From contig JAQWJG010000040.1 of NCBI GenBank assembly GCA_029248485.1, forward strand, positions 1 to 6,832: a DNA stretch of 6,832 nucleotides. Reading direction: 5' to 3'. The DNA comes from SAR86 cluster bacterium. GTDB lineage: Bacteria > Pseudomonadota > Gammaproteobacteria > SAR86 > D2472. Shown piece after piece: positions 1 through 5,711 of this stretch (position 1 is its first letter; the number at the start of each line of letters is the position of its first letter). The notes under the pieces are model-generated. The model worked only from the letters and a program-made list of their open reading frames with translations, was not told where the DNA came from and did no database searches. A program made the position numbers and the translations under genes.

Positions 1-798
1 CAGTTAAATGCATCCGATGCTTTTATCGCTGCTTGGCTTCCTGGAAGTGCCGTCGAAGGCATAGCGGATGTAATTTTTACAAAGGACGATAAGATTAATC
101 ATGATTTTACTGGCAAGCTACCTTATTCATGGCCAAAAACCAAAGATCAATCCGTTTTAAATTTTACAGACAGTGTATATGATCCCTTATTTCCATATGG
201 ATACGGCTTGTCTTATTCATCCGGTGCCGAGATAGGAAGAATTCAAATTACCAATAATGACCTTAAGCTAGATTTAGTAAATATTTTTCTAGGAACAGCT
301 TCAATACCCGGAAAAGAATTTGTTGTAACTAAGGCCGGCCCTGAATTTGTGTTGAAAGATGATTTCGTTAGTACTAACGATAAAATAAAGATAACTAGAT
401 TTGATTATAAGCGACAAGATGACGCTAAGAATGTGGTATTCAAAGAAGATCAATCATTACAAGCTTTTGGCATTTCGGCTGAGTCTCATGTCAATCTTTC
501 AACAATGAAATCTCCTTTTTATGAAATTATTATGAGGGTTAATACTTTGTCGAATCCACCTCTATATTTTAGTGTTGGATGCGGAAATAATTGCAGAGGC
601 TCAATCGAGTTACCAACCAAGCTGATGACCGATTGGTCAACAATAAATATTCCCCTTTCATGCCTTGAAAAAGATGGTTTAGATAAAACCAAGATTCAAG
701 TTCGAGGATTATTTCTAAGCGAAGAGGAAATTAATTTTGATCTAAACTCAATAGTTATCAAAGATGGAAAATTAACAGGCAAAGAGATTAGCTGCTAA
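1..798 (+). CDS. Glycoside hydrolase family 3 beta-glucosidase / exo-beta-glucanase (ExoP-like), 3' part
   Basis: The frame is open from base 1, so this is the last 265 residues of a longer protein. Residues 8-17 (FIAAWLPGSA) and 36-45 (FTGKLPYSWP), followed by LFPYGYGLSY at 63-72, are the standard end of the GH3 C-terminal alpha/beta sandwich domain. About 190 residues follow, rich in beta-strand pattern and ending in Cys. They resemble the ExoP galactose-binding-like domain that closes exo-1,3/1,4-beta-glucanases of marine gammaproteobacteria. The family releases glucose from the non-reducing ends of beta-glucans or oligosaccharides, usually in the periplasm or outside the cell. The GH3 catalytic Asp and Glu would lie upstream and cannot be checked, and neither can a signal peptide. 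Laminarin-type glucan as substrate is an inference from the ExoP relatives. The stop is TAA at 796-798, and a convergent gene ends only six bases further on. Confidence 0.9.
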   Translation, partial: QLNASDAFIAAWLPGSAVEGIADVIFTKDDKINHDFTGKLPYSWPKTKDQSVLNFTDSVYDPLFPYGYGLSYSSGAEIGRIQITNNDLKLDLVNIFLGTASIPGKEFVVTKAGPEFVLKDDFVSTNDKIKITRFDYKRQDDAKNVVFKEDQSLQAFGISAESHVNLSTMKSPFYEIIMRVNTLSNPPLYFSVGCGNNCRGSIELPTKLMTDWSTINIPLSCLEKDGLDKTKIQVRGLFLSEEEINFDLNSIVIKDGKLTGKEISC

Positions 799-804
799 AT
801 ATAC

Positions 805-3015
805 TTATTTATTTGGATTGTAAAAATATTGAAACTTTGCGTAAATTTGTGAAGTTTCAAGTCTGATATTATCACTAAAGGGATTAGGCTCTTTGTAAAA
901 TTGAGTTCCGCCCGCATAAAATATTGTGTATGGATTTGGCTTCCACTGAATTAGAGCCTCAAGAAAGTAGTCGTCACTAAAGTCATTTTTTTCAATAATA
1001 GTCCTTGTCGATAATGCACCATCAATTTGATAATCTATCTCAAATCTATTTATTTCACCTGCATAGAATTCTTCTCCAGTAACTTTGTTTTTTAATTCTG
1101 AGTATCTATGGCCCAGTGAAATCTTAAAGTTATCTGAGAATCTAAAGACGTTGTAGAGGTTGTATTCAGTTGAATCACCAATTTCTGGGTTATCAATTCT
1201 ATAAGCAATTGCTTCACCTTTTTCTATCTCAAAACTAGTAAAAAAACTTTCCGAAGGATGATATTGACCCCTTATTTCTATATCTCTTTGCTCACCATAT
1301 TGAATGCCATTAAATTTTTCGCCAGGTTTATGCTGCCATTCAATTGTTCCAGTAAAATTAAAATTTGTTTCAAGGTCAATTTGGAACTCATAAAATTCAA
1401 GAGTTTTTTCATTTTTAGAATTTAATCTATTTCGATTATTAATCCTAAAATTTATTTGTCTAATGGTTCCCTGGGACCTGTAAGTTCTTCCGTACCAATA
1501 GTTGCGATACTTATAATCATTCCTGCTTACAAAGCCAACATGAGCTCTGTAAGTCGGCGATACATCTGAAAATCTGATTCCTGCATTGGCTTGATCAACA
1601 GCCCACCTTAAACGAAAGTTTTTAGCTGTCCCTGAAAAAGACTCACCGTCCATCGCATAGGTTCGACCTGCAAAAGTATCATCGGTATCAATGAAATTAA
1701 TATTACCTTCTTGGGTATCACTTCTTGCGTAGTTGAGGTCTAAAATATAATCATCCATGAAATTAATTAGACTATCAAATTCAATCACTGAGCCAGATCC
1801 GCCAATCTGGTAATCTCTATTTGTTGCGATTAACCCAAAATGTGATTTATTGCCTAAGTTTCTTTTAAGCCTTCCTATTGTTACCTTGCTTTTGCCAGCA
1901 TTACCTTTGAAAGATCTATATTGCCCAGCTGCTAAGTAGGGTGAGTCGGTATCTGTGGCTTGTAATAAATAGACCGTATTATTTTCACCCTGATTGATGT
2001 ATTTAATTGCACCCAAAGGATTGGTAATGGATCGAGTATAAACAGTTTGTGTGTCAGATTTAAGCAACTCTGAACCTTCAAGAAAGAATGTTCTTTTTTC
2101 AGGATATGACATAGCAAATGTCTGATTTTCCATAATTACAGGAGCATCAGACTCTATCTGAGAAAAATCTGGATTTATGGTGTACTCAATTGACGAGGAT
2201 CTAGTTAAGTCATATAAACCTGTAATACCAATCTCATAATCTGGATTTTGTACTTTAAATTTTTTTACAGGTCTGTTGCCATATTGATTAATAAATATAT
2301 ATGGATACAGATAGTTTCTAGAAATTTCGTCAGGCGATCCTAATAACACCTCCTCATCAGCTTGGCATGCATAACAAGTTTCAGCTGGAAGATTTTTAAA
2401 TGATGCAAATACAGTTTGAACTCCGGCCTCGTAAGATTTTCTTATAAACCCAATTTTCCATTGTTGAATTTGGGTATCAGGTAATTGTAGTTCAGAAAAG
2501 GGGATAATGAATTCAGCAGAGTAACCATCATCTTGAAAAGCTGTGGCAGATTGAAAAAGTATATCCCAAGAATCATCTGGGCCAGCACTACTGATATGTT
2601 TTTCATCCAACTGGACACCCAATGCATTTACTCCAACAAGAATGCCATATCTTCCATCTCTAAATGGGTCTGCCATCAAAGCAACATAGTCTTCGTTCCA
2701 TGTTTGATCTCTATTTTTTAAGGTTGCTCTAATTTTATTTGGGTCTCCATATGCCTTGATTCCAATATATAAATATTTTTTATCATATTTTAGGAAAGCA
2801 GTAGTTTTTAATGTTGCAGGTGTATTTCGAGATGGCATCACTTCATACTCTAGGTCATATGAAGATGCCTGATTCCATTCTTCAGGAGATAAAGTACCAT
2901 CAAGAATTAAACTGTTGCCCAGAATATCCGGAACCACCAAGCAAGAAATAATAAACAAATTAACAACAGGCCTAATTATTGAGATTTTGTAAAAATTGAG
3001 TAGTTTTTTTATCAT
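805..3015 (-). CDS. DUF5916 protein: CBM9-like N-terminal domain plus predicted outer-membrane beta-barrel
   Basis: This is a 736-residue protein of the DUF5916 / carbohydrate-binding family 9-like group. A basic start and a hydrophobic run at about residues 13-29 form a signal sequence. Residues 36-47 (LILDGTLSPEEW) open the CBM9-like domain, which runs to about 225 and includes the typical KYDKKYLYIGIKAY stretch. NPDFSQIESD (281-290) and PEKRTFFLEG (305-314) are the hallmark of DUF5916. The remaining ~400 residues alternate polar and hydrophobic or aromatic positions, as in an outer-membrane barrel, although the protein ends in NPNK rather than an aromatic residue. Function is unknown for the family; sugar binding is suggested only by fold, and the neighbouring GH3 gene is on the opposite strand. 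IISC at 22-25 fits a lipobox on paper, but hydrophobic residues continue past it, so a lipoprotein is doubtful. C214 and C217 form a CxxC. The ATG at 3015 has a modest AGGTT upstream. Confidence 0.85.
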   Translation of the reverse strand: MIKKLLNFYKISIIRPVVNLFIISCLVVPDILGNSLILDGTLSPEEWNQASSYDLEYEVMPSRNTPATLKTTAFLKYDKKYLYIGIKAYGDPNKIRATLKNRDQTWNEDYVALMADPFRDGRYGILVGVNALGVQLDEKHISSAGPDDSWDILFQSATAFQDDGYSAEFIIPFSELQLPDTQIQQWKIGFIRKSYEAGVQTVFASFKNLPAETCYACQADEEVLLGSPDEISRNYLYPYIFINQYGNRPVKKFKVQNPDYEIGITGLYDLTRSSSIEYTINPDFSQIESDAPVIMENQTFAMSYPEKRTFFLEGSELLKSDTQTVYTRSITNPLGAIKYINQGENNTVYLLQATDTDSPYLAAGQYRSFKGNAGKSKVTIGRLKRNLGNKSHFGLIATNRDYQIGGSGSVIEFDSLINFMDDYILDLNYARSDTQEGNINFIDTDDTFAGRTYAMDGESFSGTAKNFRLRWAVDQANAGIRFSDVSPTYRAHVGFVSRNDYKYRNYWYGRTYRSQGTIRQINFRINNRNRLNSKNEKTLEFYEFQIDLETNFNFTGTIEWQHKPGEKFNGIQYGEQRDIEIRGQYHPSESFFTSFEIEKGEAIAYRIDNPEIGDSTEYNLYNVFRFSDNFKISLGHRYSELKNKVTGEEFYAGEINRFEIDYQIDGALSTRTIIEKNDFSDDYFLEALIQWKPNPYTIFYAGGTQFYKEPNPFSDNIRLETSQIYAKFQYFYNPNK

Positions 3016-3041
3016 ATATAACCTGAACAGCAGATCATTTT

Positions 3042-3053
3042 AGGTCATAACCT
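3042..3053. promoter_or_regulatory. Short inverted repeat AGGTCATAACCT, possible operator
   Basis: AGGT and ACCT form a 4+4 inverted repeat around a 4-base centre, 27 bases upstream of the DUF5916 ATG in the divergent region. A further AACCT copy lies at 3020-3024, next to that start codon, where on the minus strand it also reads as the ribosome-binding AGGTT. The site could be an operator, but repeats this short arise by chance and I recognise no known regulator for it. Confidence 0.2.
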
Positions 3054-3125
3054 TCTTGAAAAATAGAATATATCTATTTCTTTACATTTTTTTAAAAATT
3101 ACGTGGGAAATTGCATTGTTTTCGG

Positions 3126-3131
3126 TATAAT
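3126..3131 (+). promoter_or_regulatory. Consensus -10 hexamer TATAAT for the L33-like gene
   Basis: TATAAT matches the sigma-70 -10 consensus exactly and is preceded by CGG. No good -35 sits at the usual 16-18 base spacing: the region at 3103-3108 reads GTGGGA, and TTGCAT at 3111 is too close. Transcription from this hexamer would begin near 3138, about four bases before the ATG at 3142. No Shine-Dalgarno sequence precedes that ATG, so a leaderless or near-leaderless message is plausible. Confidence 0.45.
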
Positions 3132-3141
3132 CACCAACATT

Positions 3142-3345
3142 ATGGCAGATAGTAAAAAGAAGCAAACTAAGGTTTATCTGATTCCTGAAAGCGAATCAAG
3201 GGATAGTCATACCTATCACTACCTAGCTGTTAAGACTAAAAAATTAGTCATTGAAAACCAAAAGCTTAGGCTAAAAAAGTTTAATCCTGCCAAACAAATC
3301 CATGAGTGGTTTGTTGAAGCTAAATTACCTCCTCACAGCAAATAA
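3142..3345 (+). CDS. rpmG: Divergent ribosomal protein L33-like (bL33 family)
   Basis: This is a 67-residue basic protein. The stretch KLRLKKFNPAKQIHEWFVEAKL (quoted in part: KLRLKKFNP, then H and EAKL) matches the end of bL33, which in E. coli reads KLELKKFDP, then H and YKEAKI. HTYHYLAVKTKK corresponds to the GHFYTTTKNKR part. L33 is a small 50S subunit protein near the E site. This copy lacks the zinc-binding cysteines, as do the C-minus forms common in Proteobacteria. It is longer than the usual ~55 residues, with a few extra residues before the Y-rich strand and a PPHSK tail. The ATG at 3142 was chosen because the family begins MAxxK/R; the frame opens further up with GTG at 3103, but that would add a non-family hydrophobic stretch over the promoter. 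It stands alone rather than beside rpmB (L28), the usual partner. It could be the sole L33 or a diverged paralogue, and the match is by eye. Confidence 0.7.
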   Translation: MADSKKKQTKVYLIPESESRDSHTYHYLAVKTKKLVIENQKLRLKKFNPAKQIHEWFVEAKLPPHSK

Positions 3346-3367
3346 TACTTTTATTTTTTTTGTTGCT
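3337..3367. terminator. Weak candidate bidirectional terminator between convergent genes
   Basis: AGCAA (3337-3341) can pair with TTGCT (3363-3367), with an inner AATAA/TTATT pairing. A run of eight T lies at 3354-3361. The stem is short, AT-rich and interrupted, and overlaps the ends of both genes. It is the only stem-like structure between these tail-to-tail genes, but it is a poor match to a classic intrinsic terminator. Confidence 0.2.
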
Positions 3368-4493
3368 CGGTTTCATCCCGATGCTTTTTTAGGTATGTCA
3401 TAAATGGAGTGCCACCAGTACCAGTTATCGTAGACCCACCTCTACCAAATGGATTTTTAACTTGAGATTGTTTGTGGATATAAGTCCCTGCATATTCAAG
3501 ATGCATAGCTCTAAATGCTCTAATTTCTTCTAGGCAATCATTGTATTTGTTTGCAAGCTTATTTGAATCGTTAAGTAGTTTTTTTAACTTTGAGTTATTT
3601 TCAAGAGTGCTAATAAACTCTCTATGTTTTGGTGGCATGTAATCTCTCATTTCATTTAGATAATGTCTTAAATGGTCTTTGGTATGAGAGATTTGTAGCG
3701 CCCCGTCAAGAGAAGGAATAATACTGCTTTGAGCGCCAGTTTCACCCCTAAAGAATTGAGGTTTATTTTCAAATTGACCTTCATATATTAAACCTTCTTT
3801 AAGATCGGGATTATCCTTTGTACCAAAGATGAAAGGACGCACTCGATGGTAGTAAATATATGGATCACATTTTTCAGGCATTCTTGCAAAGATCGAATTT
3901 ACCTTTTTCATTGATTCTGCAATCTGATTGAGCAAACTTAGTATTTCTTTTTCTGATGAAGTCTCATCGCATTGAGCTATTTTTTGGCAAGCTTCAATAG
4001 CCCCAGAAGCCGCATCCTCAATACAGACATGAATGGTAACAAACCAATCTTCATCAACTCCACCTAAAAAGTTATTTATCAAACCAACATTTTCTAATGA
4101 GATTTCTTCATCTTGATTGATTAAGAACCAGTTATCTAAGCAGTAACTGGCATAGCTTAAAATAGGGGGCCTACCTTGATGTTTTGCAACTTCAACCCAT
4201 GGTTTTGCAAGCGCTTCAGGCAATTTTCCATGAGGCTTTACGTCGCCCCAAATATAGGCATGAGCAATAAAACTTAATTGAGACATAGCAAGTTTTAGAT
4301 CTTGACCCATTTGATTGACTAAAAGCTGCTTAATAGATAAGTCTTTTTTTGAGAGACCATCAATAGTTGACTGTACTTTTCCTGTTAATAGTAATTTTGG
4401 CAGGTTGCTACATATCTCTTCTATTCTAGAACAAGAGTTAGAATCAATTGAGTATGATTGTGCTGGCACTTTTTTTGGCAAGAAACCTTTCAT
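3351..4493 (-). CDS. Indoleamine 2,3-dioxygenase-like heme protein
   Basis: This 380-residue protein is about the normal size for the family. It should bind heme b and open the indole ring of L-tryptophan with O2 to give N-formylkynurenine, in the cytoplasm. R219 in HRVRPF aligns with human IDO1 R231, the substrate-contacting arginine, and Y214-Y215 take the place of human F226-F227. GLIYEG (234-239), GAQSSIIP (253-260), EMRDYMPPKHREF (281-293) and GTGGTPF (358-364) are family signatures. H331 in AMHLEYAGTYI corresponds to the proximal heme ligand (human H346). All key positions look intact, so it is probably active, though substrate preference among bacterial members is variable. The ATG at 4493 has a strong GGAGG six bases upstream (4500-4504). 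It lies 60 bases downstream of the CinA/NMNAT-like gene on the same strand, so the two are probably co-transcribed, perhaps with an extra promoter in the gap. Confidence 0.92.
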   Translation of the reverse strand: MKGFLPKKVPAQSYSIDSNSCSRIEEICSNLPKLLLTGKVQSTIDGLSKKDLSIKQLLVNQMGQDLKLAMSQLSFIAHAYIWGDVKPHGKLPEALAKPWVEVAKHQGRPPILSYASYCLDNWFLINQDEEISLENVGLINNFLGGVDEDWFVTIHVCIEDAASGAIEACQKIAQCDETSSEKEILSLLNQIAESMKKVNSIFARMPEKCDPYIYYHRVRPFIFGTKDNPDLKEGLIYEGQFENKPQFFRGETGAQSSIIPSLDGALQISHTKDHLRHYLNEMRDYMPPKHREFISTLENNSKLKKLLNDSNKLANKYNDCLEEIRAFRAMHLEYAGTYIHKQSQVKNPFGRGGSTITGTGGTPFMTYLKKHRDETEQQKK

Positions 4494-4499
4494 AAAAAT

Positions 4500-4504
4500 C
4501 CTCC
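4500..4504 (-). promoter_or_regulatory. Strong Shine-Dalgarno (GGAGG) for the dioxygenase
   Basis: On the minus strand GGAGG sits six bases before the ATG at 4493 and fixes that start. It is the only strong ribosome binding site in the window; the other genes have weak or no visible Shine-Dalgarno sequence. Confidence 0.8.
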
Positions 4505-4531
4505 AGTTTTATATAGAACCTAACTGAAAAT

Positions 4532-4537
4532 AGTATA
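4532..4537 (-). promoter_or_regulatory. Possible internal -10 (TATACT) ahead of the dioxygenase
   Basis: The minus strand reads TCGGTATACT in the gap after the CinA/NMNAT-like stop. The hexamer TATACT is one base from the consensus, and its CGG lead-in is the same as in the -10 of the L33-like gene. A start near 4525 would give a leader of about 30 bases containing the GGAGG. No -35 is recognisable at the right spacing, so this is a tentative second promoter within the operon. Confidence 0.3.
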
Positions 4538-4553
4538 CCGATTTTTCTATCAT

Positions 4554-5660
4554 TTATTCTTGCTCTTTTCTGATTAATGTTGAAGAAATATCATCTCTAA
4601 ATATCTCTTCACCAAACCCAGAAAATCTTTTAGATATGTGGTCGGGAATAGTGACCGATTCAAGGCTGATAAATGTGTTATTAATTTTTCTACCAAAGAC
4701 TAAAAAATTAATATTATGACTGTTAAATAAATCTAATTGATTAAGCATATCTTTTCGATTTAGATAAAACTTTTCATCAAGAATTCTTGTTAAGGTATCT
4801 GCACCTATGATAAATACAGAATTGGGAAAGAGAGCTGCTTTATCAGTAAATTTTCCAGCTTTAGTTAAAACCCATTCGTGCCCGTGATTAAACTGATTCA
4901 ATGTTTGCTCAATTTCATGATATGAAAGAGGGGGCTTATCTGCATTTTGTATACATATTTCATAGGCAAGGCCTAATCCAGTTTTTTTCTCTGCTAATTC
5001 ACTCATAGAGTTATGCCCTGAATGAAAGGGATTAAATGATCCAGGAAAAATTAGCTCAGGGACACGATTTGACGAAGACACAAAATCAATTTTGCTGTCG
5101 ACCAATTGGACCCAGCTCTTTTCAGCCTCAACAGTCTTAGCTATGAGAGAGGAATTTTCAGTAATTATATTCTTTTGCACGCCACATGATTGGGCAAGAG
5201 CTTTAATAATATGGTCAGTTACAATCTGTTCCTCTTGTTCTCTGGTTAGCTCTCCCTTTATAAATGAATATGAAAAGCTTGAGGAATACTTGTAAGTTTG
5301 TATAGCAATAAAAAATTTGTGCTCACCTTTTTTTGAGTAATTTGTTGCAAGAGAAGCAGTAACAGCGACACCTAATAAATTTTTTGGATTGGTTTGGGGA
5401 TCAATTTTTTTGGCTGCGCTATAAGCCTTGGCAGCCATACTCAAGGTCGTGCCCAGACTGCAATAGTGATCGGGTTGTTTGAGTAGATAATAATCCAAAG
5501 ATTCCTTTGCATAGGGAACATACGCTTCTAATACTGATTTGCTTGCTCCAGGAACTTTTAAGATTTCCGAGATTGCATTTGTGCCACCACCACTTGAAAC
5601 TAAAACAAATCTAAATGGTGAGCTGTGTATCTTTTGAATTAAATGTGAATACTGAGACAT
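4554..5660 (-). CDS. Fusion of CinA C-terminal (PncC-like) domain and NMNAT/NadD-like nucleotidyltransferase
   Basis: This 368-residue two-domain protein probably acts in pyridine nucleotide metabolism. Residues 18-155 resemble the CinA C-terminal / PncC nicotinamide-nucleotide amidohydrolase fold. VSSGGG (21-26) sits where PncC has ESCTGG, placing S22 at the catalytic serine; VPGAS (36-40), VAVTASLA (98-105) and GEHKFFIAI (112-120) follow. Residues 203-364 are a cytidylyltransferase-like domain: FPGSFNPFHSGH (205-216) carries the HxGH motif with H213 and H216, IGADTL (285-290) is NadD-like, and ISSTLIR (358-364) is the second nucleotide-binding motif. PncC deamidates NMN to NaMN and NadD-type enzymes adenylate NaMN or NMN, so one protein could do two successive steps. 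Similar two-domain proteins are known to me from plants and protists; the exact activity is not established here. No Shine-Dalgarno is visible before the ATG at 5660. It leads a probable two-gene operon with the dioxygenase. Confidence 0.82.
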   Translation of the reverse strand: MSQYSHLIQKIHSSPFRFVLVSSGGGTNAISEILKVPGASKSVLEAYVPYAKESLDYYLLKQPDHYCSLGTTLSMAAKAYSAAKKIDPQTNPKNLLGVAVTASLATNYSKKGEHKFFIAIQTYKYSSSFSYSFIKGELTREQEEQIVTDHIIKALAQSCGVQKNIITENSSLIAKTVEAEKSWVQLVDSKIDFVSSSNRVPELIFPGSFNPFHSGHNSMSELAEKKTGLGLAYEICIQNADKPPLSYHEIEQTLNQFNHGHEWVLTKAGKFTDKAALFPNSVFIIGADTLTRILDEKFYLNRKDMLNQLDLFNSHNINFLVFGRKINNTFISLESVTIPDHISKRFSGFGEEIFRDDISSTLIRKEQE

Positions 5661-5670
5661 TTTAAATTTT

Positions 5671-5679
5671 TGGTATAAA
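5671..5679 (+). promoter_or_regulatory. Extended -10 element (TGGTATAAA) for the flavin monooxygenase
   Basis: TG-G-TATAAA fits the extended -10 form TGnTATAAT, which can work without a good -35; none is visible near 5651-5656. Transcription would start near 5686, leaving a leader of about 26 bases before the ATG at 5712. The leader shows no clear Shine-Dalgarno sequence. The element lies in the 51-base divergent gap shared with the CinA/NMNAT-like gene. Confidence 0.35.
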
Positions 5680-5711
5680 TCGTAATGTTTTTGAGTGCAT
5701 AATTAAATAGC

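Noticed and set aside
208..798. A separate 196-residue gene starting at TTG 208
   Set aside because: The TTG is the Leu of the GH3 motif LFPYGYGLSY; the frame is open to base 1 and codes GH3 sequence before it.
1932..2721. Three short open frames inside the DUF5916 gene (1932-2117, 2442-2627, 2533-2721)
   Set aside because: They overlap a well-supported long gene in other frames, with no family resemblance and no ribosome binding site that I could see.
2941..2955. Lipoprotein lipobox (IISC, residues 22-25) in the DUF5916 protein
   Set aside because: The hydrophobic stretch continues past the Cys and the protein looks like an outer-membrane barrel, so an ordinary signal peptide is more likely.
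3111..3116. TTGCAT as -35 of the L33-like promoter
   Set aside because: It lies only 9 bases from the -10, far below the 16-18 needed.
3103..3141. GTG 3103 as start of the L33-like gene
   Set aside because: It would add a hydrophobic stretch foreign to L33 and would place the TATAAT inside the coding region; ATG 3142 fits the family.
4315..4527. 70-residue open frame antisense to the dioxygenase
   Set aside because: It is a shadow of the 5' end of a gene with clear family motifs.
5092..5295. 67-residue open frame antisense to the CinA/NMNAT-like gene
   Set aside because: It is a shadow frame inside a two-domain coding region with conserved motifs.
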